Position numbers and translations under genes: made by a program. Positions 11,026 to 23,224 of a stretch of 64,000 nt of DNA are shown in pieces; the first letter of the stretch is position 1, and every line of letters starts with the position of its first letter. The notes beneath the pieces are model-generated. The model had not been told where the DNA came from. It did no database searches and worked only from the letters and a program-made list of their open reading frames with translations. The stretch is from Neonectria sp. B-13 (taxonomy: Eukaryota > Ascomycota > Sordariomycetes > Hypocreales > Nectriaceae): assembly GCA_002682825.1 (NCBI GenBank), contig NOKP01000002.1:1121132-1185131 (forward strand). Reading direction: 5' to 3'.

Positions 11026-12608
11026 GAATGTGATTCTCGGGACGGCGCAGTCCTGCCTTCGGTGGCAGTCGGCGGGAGTGTATTGGGAGTCGCTGTCGTG
11101 GCCAACGGTGTTGAGGAATCGTGTGGGTGTTGTCGATCGAAGACGGGTTATCGCTGTCGCATAGCGGAAGGTGAGGGTGCTTATCGACGAGAAGCAAGAG
11201 TCATCAAAGTCAAGTCTAAGGCTGGCGGAGCGAGTTCAGGACAGAGTGCAGCGTGGAGCAAAGTGGTATGAATGGGGGAAATGCGTGTGTCGTCGGGTCG
11301 TCGCTGAGTCGCTGTATCGATGTGTCGCTGTATCAATGCGTCGCTGTAATATCATGCAAGAGAGGTGAAATAACCAAGGACGGCTCGGTCTGCGCCAGTG
11401 CGCGTGGATGCAAGATGCCAAAGAGGTGTTGGTTGGGTTGGAGGTGATGTGAAAGTGAGGTTGGTCTGGACGGGAAGTTGGAGGGGAGAAAGAAGGGGCC
11501 CAAGGGTTCGGGATACGCGGATACGTCTGTCCGTACCTGGCGCCACAAAAACGCCAACAGGAATTCCAGGACTGGGGAACAAAAGAGGTGATGCACCCGG
11601 AAAGGAAGGCCAGGACGGGGAACAGGGGAATCAGAATCAAGGAAGCACCGGAGGGAACGTCGCGAAAAGGAGAGCGGCACGAGCGGCAAGATACCAACGA
11701 TACAAAGATCCAGGGGATGAGGTGACGAATGCTGCCCGCTAACCTCCGAATACTTGGCCAAGGACCAAGCAACCAGGGTTTTAAAATAAATAAAAAACAG
11801 CCTGTCTTCAACTGCCAAGACTAGATTTGGGTGGGGGGAATAGTGGCCCCCTTATCCAACCCTTGGGCCATCTCGGAGAACGGGGCAGGTTTTCGGGGAT
11901 TGGACACGTTAAATTGAAGGCTATTGAATGCGAACAGAAGACGCGCAATCCCCATTTCCGTCTTTGTTTTCTTACTCTTTCTGGCCTGCAAACAGCGCAT
12001 GCTTGGTGACGTAGGTGTGTTCTTCCGGATAAACCCTAACGTCTCTCCTATTGGTCCGCCCGCGCCGAATGCTCCAAGACATGGCGCATGCCTTGCTGCG
12101 AATGCTTAAGCTTATGTGCGAGACCTTGATCGTTAGCGCGAGTTTGCTAGATTCCAAGTCAAATCCCAGGGCAGACAGGGAGACACTGAAGACCCTCTAA
12201 TGCTTATGAATATTTATCTCTGGACCTTATTTATTAGCGCTCTGGAGACGGCTATGCTCCTAAATGAGCGGAGCACGATCGGCCTTTGATCATCAACTTG
12301 TCGATTGCGCGCTGACGGAAAAGCGCTGTTCTCCGCTCTTTCTGAGATCGGCAAGATCTGGTCGAAACTAATCTGATGCTGTTGTGCCGCAATCAATGCA
12401 TACCAATGTTCCAAGAATAGACGCATCAGCGTTATAGATACATCTGTTTCATCCATTCGTCTGAGAATTATTGTCTAACCTCGCATCTCTTATTCTCGGT
12501 ATACTAGCCTCCGTCTAATTTTCTAGAGTGTGAGTATTGATCTCAAGCCCCCTCAACCGCATCGACTAACCGTCCTGACCAGCTTTTAAGGGCCACTACC
12601 TAACGTCG
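11026..12608. other. Intergenic region
   Basis: This is upstream DNA of the glycosyltransferase gene plus the 3' flank of the lipoxygenase relic. It contains the 16-bp direct repeats at 11308-11355 and an A/T-rich patch near 11780-11800. Several overlapping open frames around 11240-11810 give Pro/Ser/Arg-rich translations with no domain; I do not accept them as genes. Confidence 0.5.
11308..11355. repeat. 16-bp tandem repeat, three copies
   Basis: GTCGCTGTAT-C/A-ATG units start at 11308, 11324 and 11340 in exact 16-bp register, the third copy diverging at its 3' half. It lies in the 5' region of the glycosyltransferase gene. Confidence 0.8.
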
Positions 12609-14260
12609 TTAGATCAAAATTGAGACAGCAGTCACCTCTGGCTGAAGAACCGGGTACTCAAAAGTTCCCCCAGTCTGGTTCTCTGAGACCCCTTCAAAGG
12701 CTAACCCGAGATCTGTCAAGCGGCTACAGAAGAGTGCGGCAGCCTCCTTGATGGCCGTGCAGTTAAACTTCTTGTTCTCGGCGGTTGTACGGTTCTTATT
12801 GATATTGTACTGCGGCTTGACGTACGTGATCAGGTGTGTCGGTCTTTAACCTTGAAGCTGAGCAATTCGGGCAATTGTGCAGCGAGCAGCCAGTCCTTCC
12901 AATTCGGACCGTCGGTATCAATTGGAAGTGCTGCGGTGAGCTCCTTCTCTGTGTAGGTCTGCAATGTCTTGAGATCAGTTGGCAAAGCTGTGCAGAGCGC
13001 TGGCGGCCTGTCTGGGACGAAGCTGTAGTAGTACTCCTGGAGATAGTTGACCGCAGCGTGCTGTGGCGATGCCGTGTGGATACACATGGTGGCCGCATCG
13101 ATGAGCTGCTCAACAGTGGTGATGGTTGGGAAGCTGGTGATTTGACCATTGGTTTGGATCTCCTTGCACCAACCAGTCCTCGCTTCTTGAGATCATTCGG
13201 GATGTACTTGTCCTGGAAGTTGAAGTTCCTGTATGACCAGTCGACCAGTCGAAACACATTGCTAGTTTCCGGTTGGATCGAGGCCCAAACCCAGAGATCC
13301 CAGCAATGACACCTAGCCCCAAGAGCGAGCGGGCAGCAGAGTTCAATGCGAGGGTCCTGAACTAAGGCGGGCTCAGTATCTCGTACAGTAGCTTCTCGAA
13401 AGTATGAATAGTCATGGATGGGCAGGTCTTGCCCATCCGAAAGTAGCCTTTTCATACCCTCAACCCCCTGCGTGCCCGCTTCATCGGCATAAGACTTGAT
13501 CTTCACTGGTGGAGCAGTCTCCATAGTGCATAAGTTGACGCCACTCAGGTGTTGCGGAGCGAACCGGACATCCAAGTACCAGTCAGCGTGCTCGCCGATG
13601 TTTCTACTCTTCATGATGTCTGTGTCTGGGTTTTGGTTGTTCTTGTTCCACTTCTCTCAGTCGGCAATTGTTGGCTCTTTGTATGACGTCTCGTCGTGGT
13701 AGATGCTGGCCGGGATGAGGAAAGAACCCGACTTTGAAATGAGGGCCACAAAATTATGTTTGTCCTGGTTGAAGATTTGGCCAACTCATCCATCCCCTTC
13801 TTTTTCATCGTCGGGGAGGTTCTTCAGATGAGGAGGATAGCGGTCCGACCCATCGCTCCACTGATGCTTTGCTTCTGTGGGAGATCTCTCTGCGTGGGGA
13901 AAACTGGTTCGAACCCTCGTGCGTTGAAGTGAGCCGCAGCACTAAGCCTTGGTCAGCGAGTCTCGGTACATGAGGGTCCCGAGGATTACCGCATGATTCC
14001 TCAATGACACTGTAAATTTCAGTCAGTGCCATTAGTGTGCCTTTTTGAGCCCCGCGCCTGTAACGAAACCGCATCGAGAGCACCGTCGCCATCGGTGATA
14101 AGCACGCTGCCTTGTCTTTGAAGCTCGTTCAAAATACGCCCTTGTCCCAAACACTCATAGCATCTGTCTCAACATCATATTTGATCTCGGAGTTGAGGAT
14201 ATTGTCCAAGTTGGGTGGGACGTCGGCGCTATACGGTGAAGGCTGAACCGCAGCAGACAT
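12609..14260 (-). pseudogene. Lipoxygenase pseudogene, fungal Mn-lipoxygenase-like
   Basis: The relic keeps an apparent ATG at 14260 (MSAAVQPSPYSADVPPNLDN) and a natural C-terminus ending VTAVSILI-stop at 12609, the C-terminal Ile position used for metal binding in lipoxygenases. Between them are recognisable family segments: GTLMALTEIYSVIEESC, MDELA followed in another frame by HNFVALISKSGSFLIPASIY, EHADWYLDVRFAPQHLSGVN, SAARSLL...VIAGISGFG, YRNFNFQDKYIPNDLKKRGL and ATMCIHTASPQHAAVNYLQE. These fall in all three frames and are broken by at least three stop codons and four or more frameshifts, including one at about 12833. The region between SYFREA and SAARSLL, normally some 150-200 residues and carrying the metal-binding HxxxH helix, is almost wholly deleted. 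The gene cannot make an active enzyme. Neighbour: the divergent catalase-related gene at 16392. Confidence 0.9.
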
Positions 14261-16391
14261 GATGGATGGCTAGTTCTGTTTGATCGAGCACGGAGACAAA
14301 GTATGACGAGAATTCAAAAATAGGATATGATGAGAAGTTAAGGTTCTAGAGAGATTGTGCATTGGCGGTTGCTTTATATACTGCTGAGCTTGTTATGCTC
14401 GAGCAGTTGATAGTACGGAGTAACTTCCGTAAGCCGGCCATTAAAGAGGGCACGTAGTGCTGCATGCTCAGATCTGGTCCCGCGGTAGAGGCCAAGAACA
14501 GTCTAGACTTGTATTAGTAGTAGCAGCTGTAGAAAGCTCCAGAACGCAGCGTGTTCCTAGTGCATGAAGAGACTCAAACCGGATGTTGATGGACATGGCT
14601 GCCGCAATGACTACAGTGTTCGCGGAAAGCATCGCAATTGTCACCGGGCTATTGGCCCGAGGTCACGGCCCAGACGACGTCCAGCTACGAAGGTGCTTAT
14701 CACAGTTCTCCACAGAAGATTGTATCAATCGATTCGCTACTGTTGCATTAAATAGGCTCACGCTTGTTACCGAATAGACAGTAAAATTAGTAGATATAGT
14801 TCACACAATCTAGTCAATCTTGTGCGGGAAATACATGAATGAATCGATGAACAATTCGGGCTGCACAGTTGGTCGTCTCTCGCCATAAGACCTGGACGTG
14901 GCGGCTGTTGACAGCACTTGAGCATGCTCATGTCTCATCAATCCATACCTTCCAAGCGTTTGAGAGATGCTGTGACGCCAGGGTTTGAGACGGGGCTGTT
15001 GAGACTGATAGATACCTTTACTTTTGAGGCAAGTCGAGGACGTTGATAGGGATACTGCTGTAGGCCCACACGGGGGGAAGACCTACTCCTGGCTCTATCT
15101 GGCGCGGATGGCCTTAACAGTCTAAGTTTAGGGCAGGTTGAGGCTGGCTTTGTTTTCCATGGCTGGCTGACGCGGCTGGCTGGACAGCGTGAATAGGTCG
15201 TCTCTTGTAGGCAGGTAACACTTCCGCATTTACCACTCTATCTAGGTGCCTAGACCGTTCTGTCACAAACTATTGCTAATGATGCTTCATTCCAGTCAGC
15301 CCAAGATGGACAGCGGGGGAGCCAATCAAGCCAAGATTACATCTCGTTGCACAATCCCGCCCTTTTCGGACTTCAGCTTAAGCCATTCTGTTGTCGCCAT
15401 CAGCACGCGTCTGTTCGTGCTCTTGTTTCCATGCAAGCCGCCACAATATGGGGTATCACACCACTGGGAACGACTTTATTAATGTTCCAGACCACACCCT
15501 ACGCTACTGCTGTTCGTATTCAGCACCACTTTAGCTCTGAGGCTGGAACCTAAACTCTCAAGTTGGAGCTATACTTTCACATTCAATCTAAGAATGTGAC
15601 ATATGCGGCAGACGCAGCTCTGCCGTAACCCCTCTCCAATCATAACAAACCAGATTGTCAGCATTCCTTGGACTATTCCCAGCGCTCTTGTATTTCACGT
15701 TCCTTGCTTGCTGCAGCCGCACCTTTTCGCGCAACGCCACCCACCCATCCCATCACTGTCACTCTGCAACCGCCCTAGGCTTCATACATAGTTTGTCACA
15801 TCGCTAGTCGCTATAACAAATGACGAGGTTGCGAAGCTTGCACTAGCTCATGTGAAGCTCAAAGTCTTCGTTGAACTATCTGAGCAGCGGTCAGTAAAGT
15901 GGTTCGTTCGAGAACACCTTCTTCAAATTCGATTCCTCTGTAATGGGGAGAAAACATCCACACAGGAAGGTGGCTACCCGAGATACTCGTACCGCTCGTT
16001 AAACAAAGCCTACGATATGCTCTATACGGAAACTGTCACTTACTTTCTGCCGCTACGGACGCATACCTGAGAGATAGTTTGTGTTTCTTGCCGTGCCTAT
16101 TCAGGCGCTACGCTTGCCGATAAAGATTGGAATGGCTGGCTAATACTTGCCGAAGGCGGTTCTAGAACCACTTCCCTCCGTATGAAGTGAAGATGTGGCT
16201 AGCTCGATGAGAGCTAGAGGAATCACGTACTTGGGGGCTACTCGATTAGTTCGTCGGCACTAGATTTGAGCTCGACTTGAAATACTCGCTCTGGATCACT
16301 ATCCCATGATCACTCAATTTAAAGCTCAGATTCAACCACACAGCATTCGAACACTTTGCCCCAAAACCTGACCCTCATAGCCCTACTAGCA
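14261..16391. other. Divergent intergenic region between the lipoxygenase relic and the catalase-related gene
   Basis: Apart from the TATA box at 14374, no gene or repeat is recognised. Short open frames at 14564-14777 and 15246-15791 show no domain. The stretch is longer than a normal shared promoter, so another gene may have been lost here. Confidence 0.45.
14374..14380 (-). promoter_or_regulatory. TATA box of the lipoxygenase relic
   Basis: TATATAA on the minus strand, about 115 bp upstream of the relic's ATG at 14260. It suggests the promoter outlived the coding sequence. Confidence 0.4.
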
Positions 16392-17520
16392 ATGGCTCCT
16401 ACAACTATTGTTTCCAACTGTGCTGCGACTCGAGCATCGCCCTCTGATGCAAAACTTCCACAGCACTTGGTAGATGCGATGCAAGAGATTTTTGGCAAGC
16501 ATCCTGGCTATCGCACGAGTATGTATACCAGAATCTCCGAATGATTAAGATACCGAGCTCAATACTGTCTTCTTAGCCCACGCCAAAGGTCTTCTCGTAG
16601 AGGGAATCTTCAAACCAACTGAGCAAGCCAAGAAGCTCTCGATAGCTCCTCACTTCAACAATACCTCGACCCCCGTGGTGGCTCGCTTTTCTGTTGGCGG
16701 CGGCATACCGCATATTGCTGATGTAGCAGATGGCGCCACTCCCAAAGGAGTAGCCATTCGCTTCCAGATCGACAAGGACACGCACACTGATCTGATCAGT
16801 CACTCCTTTAATGGATTTGCGGCTAGGACCGGGGAAGATTTCTTAGCCTTCCTCAAGGTTTTCGGGGCTCAAGGAGCTGCTGCGAGCCTGCTCGAAAAAG
16901 CCAAGTCCGCGGGTGGCGACTATTCCAAAGAACAGAAGATCTTCGACCAAGACAATGCTGCATTTGGAGTTTTCCTTGCTGGCCACGATTCCGCTCTCAA
17001 GTTTGTGAAGTCTTCGAAGCCAAACCCTTACAATTATGGCACCATCACGTACTACGAGCCCAACACTCACGTCTTGACCAACAAAGACGGCAAAACCACA
17101 AATGTTCGGTACCGTCTCGATCCTGCAGATGGAGTGCATCTCTATCCCAATGATACTACCCAGGATAAGGAGAATTTGCAGAAACTTGGGCAGAACTATC
17201 TGGAGGATGATCTCCAGCAGCGATTCCCAAGCAAGCCAATTGTCTTCACTATTCAAGCACACATTGCGGGCCCGAATGATATTCTGGATGACGCCACCGT
17301 CCCATACACGAGCACAACATTCGTTCCAATTGGCAAGTTGGAGATCAACAAGGCCTCCGATGACAACGCCACCAAACAACAACAAATTGCATTCAGTCCA
17401 ACTCCGGAGAATGGCGGGATCAAAGGCATTACCTCGTCGAAGGACCCTCTGATCCAAGCACGAAAGGGGGTCTATTGGATCAGTGCTGACCAACGAAAAC
17501 ACGGAAAGCAAACAGAGTAG
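16392..17520 (+). CDS. Catalase-related haem peroxidase (SrpA/minimal-catalase family)
   Basis: A single-domain catalase-fold haemoprotein of 356 aa, much shorter than a true catalase. Exons are 16392-16518 and 16577-17520; the 58-bp intron has donor GTATGT and acceptor TTAG. The distal His is H44 in HAKGLLVEGIF. The residue before it is Thr43, made across the splice. The proximal haem ligand motif is R338-x3-Y342 (RKGVYWIS). The core PVVARFSVGGGIPHIAD and RFQIDKDTHTDLISHSFNGF are family features. No signal peptide. Family members act as peroxidases or convert fatty acid hydroperoxides. The Thr-His pair and the lipoxygenase relic next door favour hydroperoxide processing over H2O2 dismutation, but this is inference. 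The start ATG is the first in frame. Confidence 0.9.
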
Positions 17521-17741
17521 CAATATGTGCATCGCAACAACAACCTTTGGTATAACACAATCCAGAAGTAATACTGTTATCATATGCACTTTATTAATGA
17601 TCGTCGTTACGGTTACGGGTGATCCCGCCGTTGAGTTTGATTTATGTTGTCACACCTGAGTAATGTCCATAACTTAACAGTCAGTTGTTGCCAGCATATA
17701 CTACCCAAGCTTTATACTCCATGAATTCTTCCCATAGTTTC

Positions 17742-19707
17742 TCATATAAGCACTATATCGTGAAAATGATTTTCAACATGATCCTTACGCCAAGCCATTT
17801 GTCTATACTCGGATTCTAGCCCATGTACATCAGCAATGCCGACCAGGCGGTACACCTTGTTCTGCGGCGACACCGACCAGCTCGACCACATCGACAGCCT
17901 CGGCGAGCATTCTCGATGAAGCACGAACGGGTATCGCCCACCAGAAAGCTGCCATACTCTGTCATGAAGGCTAACATCGCCCTTGCATAGGCCAAGTAGA
18001 CCGCACGACGTGCGAAAAAGAACAGCACCATCGTATGCGTCTATAGGCTGACTCTGGCGAGGCTCGTTCCCCGTCTCATTGGAGTTCAAACTTGCTGGAT
18101 CCTCGTGCCTTTTGCGTATGTAGTTCAGGCCTGGCGTCAGGTGCTCTAAGGCCTTGAGATAGCCGTCAGGGGCCATCTGCTCAGCGGGGTGACTCTCCTC
18201 CAGTCCGGCAGCAATGGCAGCCCATTCCGACAGACATGCGGTACGCAGCAGGTCGCTATCTAACGTTTCCCTCCCAGTGATGGGCATTCTTGCGTATACC
18301 TCAGCAACCTCAGCGAGATATTTAGCCTTAACTCGTAGTCTTCCGGGCTCCTCCGTCGCAGGGATGATCATCTCTGCGTTTGTGACAGATCCCCGCATGC
18401 CCCTTGACTTTTGGTGTTCCATCAGTTTCTTCCTAAGCTTTGTAGCCTCAGGAATGTTCAGTTGCGTGTCACTGGAAACGTGGCGCCATACTCTAGGTTG
18501 CCAGTCAATTTTGATAGCGGCAGGGTCGCGTAGGTCTGGTACCCATGATGGCAGATCGCTGGATTCGCCATTGGGTCGGGTAATGATTTCAAGGGGCCAG
18601 AGCGACTTGGTCAGCCAAATCAAGCAACGAGTTGCGTCTTCAAAGATTTGTGCGATCGGTTTGTTGTAGTCGACGTCGGGTAGGGTAGCCTCCTTTGCAC
18701 AAATGGTCTGGAGGAGGCCAAACATGCCATACACCTTGTCCCGAGAGTCTGTTGCGTCGCTCCAGCCGGCGAGCTGCCAAAACATTGCCAACAGTTCGGT
18801 GCGATCCGTCTCTGCGCAGCGTTGACCAAACGACAAGTGACTGAAGAAGGCCTTGGCCCCCCACGAGGCCTGCGGGTGAAGTATCTCCAGCGCACGGTTT
18901 CTCATTTGAAAGCGGTGCAGCTCCGGAACCTCGGAATGAGCGAAGGTCTCGACAACAATGAAGTAACTGTATAGCGCCGCGGTCGGGCACTCCGCATATC
19001 CAATTTGGAACACAGCTGAAGAAGACAGTAAAAGCTCCTGTAATGTCCAGATGCGCGTGAACCAAACATTAGAGCAGATGCGCCGCATGATTTCAATCTC
19101 TTCCTCTGCTGTCCTCGAAATATAAGCTTCTCAAGGCCAGAATAGAACTCACTCATCGCCACTTACTTATAACCTTTGAAACCCATTTCCTGGTACGCTG
19201 ACCAGGAAGTATCTCTTCAGTAGGCAATCCTCTAACATGGTAGAGCCGGCCGCAAATACGAGCATGGCTAAGTAGATCCTCGTCCCTAGGTAGGCCCGGC
19301 CCCAGCCAGATGACGACCCTCTTCGCCGTGGTATAGATCTCGCCCATCAACGAAACTTGACCATTCTTTTCCTCAACAGATTGCTGGTCTATGCAGATAG
19401 CATCTATCCAGAGCACTCTGCGCGTGAGCCTGTAGCGAAGGTGCCGCAGGGCAGACTCGCAGTTAGCCGTGATGAGGAGTGTTTGCTTGTCGCAGGTGAT
19501 TGGGACGGTTCCATGCTTAGCGCCCCAGACATACGAAAGGGCTTCGTACGTGTAGTTCGCCTTGGGATCTTTGAGGTCGTCAAGGGACACGTGATGCAGG
19601 CGACATTCGAGTGGTTTCGTGCTCGAGGGCGATGGGTGAAGTGTCAAGAGCCTGATGAAGCGGGGCTTCGCAAATGGCCGGTAATGAAACTTCTCCGTGG
19701 GCGTCAT
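17742..19707 (-). CDS. HET-domain heterokaryon incompatibility protein
   Basis: A 635-aa protein with an N-terminal HET domain (PF06985). Exons are 19167-19707 and 17742-19108, with a 58-bp intron (GTAAGT...CAG) that splices in phase 1. Signature segments are YEALSYVWG (54-62), RVLWIDAICIDQ (97-108), GEIYTTAKRVVIWLG, and after the splice MRRICSNVWFTRIWTLQELLL, then DSRDKVYGMFGLL. The C-terminal half is the usual poorly conserved part, ending with a DGAVLFRTSCGLLGLC segment. HET proteins trigger cell death or growth arrest when incompatible hyphae fuse; partner and specificity are unknown. It converges on the catalase-related gene, 221 bp apart. Confidence 0.92.
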
Positions 19708-20505
19708 TGGATCACCCTTGGTTCAAATCGTTAGAAAGTATTTGCGGGCGGCATAAACCATTATTTTAGGATACTTGAGTCCAGTTTGTAATGCTACCTA
19801 GAAAACTCATGTTTTATGTCTGCCTACACTGTTGCTTGTGATACGCAATGCGGCTGGGCGTTCTGCAAGGCGTAGTGAGAGCCCACATACTCAAAGTGGC
19901 TAGGCGTTCTGCAAGGCATAGTAGGAGTGTAGATACATTGAGTACGACAGCCACAGTGAGTGTGGCGACTGTGAGTATGACAACTTCATACGGCACAGTG
20001 AGTGCAGCATTAATTACTGATAGAAACAAGAGTGTGTTTACCTTCATGAAAACATGCTAACAGCAATATTGATCTTCAGTTGCCTCTAGCAAACCTGACC
20101 ACAGTGGTTCACAAATATAGTGTTATCAATTGAGTTTGAAGTTCGGTGTATTCGTAGCGCAGTAGATGCTTACCGGTCAGTTCGAGGTTTCGCATGGTAT
20201 CACTAAGCGTGAGGATAGGTAGCACAATCTTATTCTATTTCGAGCTTGACAGAGATAGCGGGGCTTGAGTAGTGTGCTGTGAGCGCTGAATGGCTGTTTG
20301 GTCGTCTGGCGGCTGTGATCGCTTTTCTGCTTCTTCAATAGGGATATGTAACACTACAGCCTTGAAAGGGTCTGGGAATCAACATGGTCTCATTGTACGC
20401 AGCTTTTGCGACTTGAGTATGGCTATCTTCCAGCAGCGCGAAATTTATCAGCGCCTCCAACCTCGAGGGGCTGCTGCCGGTACGCGGACGGATGGCAGGA
20501 AGTTG
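19708..20505. other. Intergenic region with short direct repeat
   Basis: No gene. It contains the 46-bp-period direct repeat at 19850 and several GTGAGTG/GAGTA-rich words at 19950-20010. Confidence 0.5.
19850..19926. repeat. 31-bp direct repeat, two copies, 46-bp period
   Basis: Copy 1 at 19850-19880 and copy 2 at 19896-19926 share the exact core GGCGTTCTGCAAGGC with a few changes outside it. Confidence 0.75.
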
Positions 20506-21115
20506 TCAGCGTGCCACAAGCCGATGGCAGGTAGAATTGAGGGGTTGACCGGTATTCACGTTGCATTGGCCACGGAGAATTAGCGGCAGCTGGTAGATCA
20601 TGTCTCTATTAGGGGGTAGTGGATTCAGCTCAATTGGCACCTTCTCCAATGGGTGTCGGTGGTCGCCCTCTTGGCTTTTGATAACGGACTCATGGGGAGG
20701 AACTTTTGACTTTATCTCCGACTGATGGTAGGAGAACCTATAGCTTAGAACTGCATATGCCGTGGTGATCGACATCCACCACGTTCCCAAAGCAAATAGA
20801 TCGAACCACGGGACGGTCCTATAGTGTGATACAAAACTCTGTCTGTCGGGGCAGGTTCTAAATAGGAAGGAGGCCGTAGTTTGTATGGCGTGGTCATCGA
20901 AGTCATACCCCGCTATTTGCTTGACAGGCACATGCTACCGAGTCTATTTGGTGCGTACTTAATCACCCTCGAGGTTCCAAGACGATTATTGCCGCGGTAG
21001 GCAATGGAACCGATCTCCATTATTTTCTTAGAGCAGCCCTTCAGGATATCTTCTTTACCTCCGAAAAATGATACAAGATAGACAAATAGGCCTGTCAGGA
21101 GAGGTATGGGAATAA
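20506..21115 (-). pseudogene. Remnant of a membrane protein, family not recognised
   Basis: Minus-strand reading from about 21115 gives a hydrophobic segment LFIPIPLLTGLFVYLVSFF, then an open stretch to about 20935 and, after a frame change, a second open frame 20506-20931. That frame has another membrane-like segment, WFDLFALGTWWMSITTAYAV. No ATG, splice pair or single frame unites them. I do not recognise the family; it could also be a badly read hypothetical gene. Confidence 0.3.
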
Positions 21116-21246
21116 ATAGCCTAGGTTACGGAAAACTATGAAACCAAGTTATTTCCTTTGTTGCCGTAAAAGTGTGTGTGCATGAACTAAACCTCCAACT
21201 TTGACTGTTTACTATCCTCCATCCCGTAAAAAATCTCATTTTCATC

Positions 21247-21905
<659 letters not shown>

Positions 21906-22072
21906 GAATAGATCTCAGAGAATAGGCGTATTTGCTGTTGATTGGAGAATCGATATGAGGCCATAGCTCCGATACGCAGCGACGCGAGGGGAAGGTCAGT
22001 TGCAACAGGGCAGGCTGGGTGGTTGCGTCATCGTTCCTTCCTTATTTGTACGCAGGTGTGGGTGGCCCGGCT

Positions 22073-22078
22073 TATAAG
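22073..22078 (+). promoter_or_regulatory. TATA box of the small secreted protein gene
   Basis: TATAAG in the context CTTATAAGTAGCAGC, 95-100 bp upstream of ATG 22173. Confidence 0.5.
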
Positions 22079-22172
22079 TAGCAGCACCACCCTGCAGGCT
22101 GTCCTACAGAGATCTTCAATCAATTCCCCACTATTTACCTTAAGCATACTTTACTAACACTTGTCAACTTCA

Positions 22173-22670
22173 ATGCGTGTTTTGCCTCTTTGTAGTCTTC
22201 TACTTCTCTCTCACGCTACCTTCAGCCTGGCCTGTGATAAACAGCTACCGCTTCCAGCCATGGCTGACCGCAAGGTATGATGAAACGCACCCGCAAGCAA
22301 GCACTATATACTCTACTAAATTCCGGTAACTACTGATAGAAGGTTTCATATACATTCAGAGAACTAGAGGACTGGGAGAAACACAATCAGACTGTGACTC
22401 TGTAAGCATGTTGTTTTGTTATAGTATCCCGAACTTTGCTCAAACATCATACAGCATTGTGAAGGAGGACACAGGTGCAGAGCACTGGATTAGCAACCGA
22501 GCCCTGCCTCCTACTTCCTTCCCTCCGTGAGTACTCTGTGGGTCTATAGTGATTGTTCTGGAGCTAATGTATTTGCTTGAAGCCCTCTCAGTTTGAATGG
22601 CATTGACAAGCTGAAGGACCTGGAAGGCGTAATTGTGAAGGATATCGTTGAGGAGAAACAAGATGCGTAG
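22173..22670 (+). CDS. Small secreted protein, four exons, distant resemblance to inhibitor-I9 propeptides
   Basis: Four short exons, 22173-22274, 22340-22401, 22455-22526 and 22592-22670, splice into one 104-aa frame. Donors are GTATGA, GTAAGC and GTGAGT; the first acceptor is preceded by a TACTGAT branch. Residues 1-20 form a signal peptide (MRVLPLCSLLLLSHATFSLA). The mature part is about 84 residues with one Cys near its N-terminus and no other domain. Two segments, TVTLIVKEDTGAEH and the terminal DKLKDLEGVIVKDIVEE, recall the two ends of the I9 fold of subtilisin propeptides and of the yeast proteinase B inhibitor. If correct it could inhibit or chaperone a subtilisin; the adjacent S8 gene is dead. 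The resemblance is by eye only. The acceptor of exon 2 could be three bases further on, removing one Lys. Confidence 0.6.
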
Positions 22671-23224
22671 CTAAGGATTTTTACCATTGAGATAACAAGA
22701 ATGTTTACCAGTGTCATCTCAGAAACAAATATCACTCTGGCATGTTGACATTGATCTTTTGCAGTATAATTTGTGCGTTGCGTTTATATGATTTAATCTT
22801 GCATAATTGCAGCAGACATCACTACTAGGAACGCAATATAAATCTCAAGTAATAGAGGAACCCAGGCCTTCAGACGTAGAGAATGTCTTGACGAACCCTT
22901 TTGTCATTCCCAAGCACGCAACCACGTTTTCTCTCAAAACGAGTTGGTTCAAACTTGGATCTTAAGTTTAGTATTTGTGGAATTACAAGTACGATCAAAT
23001 TACAAGTAGCAGTATTCCCAAAGAAGAATGTCTCAGGAGAATATTTTTGTTGATATAAATGACTTGACTAGATCACTAGTTGATCAACAAAAACCAAGAC
23101 CTTTTCACTCTCGACCGCACCCATCAATTGTCAAGTCGCCTAAATCGCACCAATTTGACTTGACCATGCCATCGTCCTCCACTCAAGGCCTTCTTAGCAT
23201 CAGAGCGTCCATCAGTAACAGAAT
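22671..23224. other. Intergenic region
   Basis: A/T-rich stretch between two convergent genes; nothing recognised. Confidence 0.5.

Noticed and set aside
11236..11811. 191-codon minus-strand frame upstream of the glycosyltransferase gene
   Set aside because: Overlaps 16-bp repeats and the expected promoter/leader; Pro/Ser/His-rich with no motif.
16843..17589. 248-codon minus-strand frame
   Set aside because: Antisense to the catalase-related gene; hydrophobic composition is a by-product of the opposite-strand codons.
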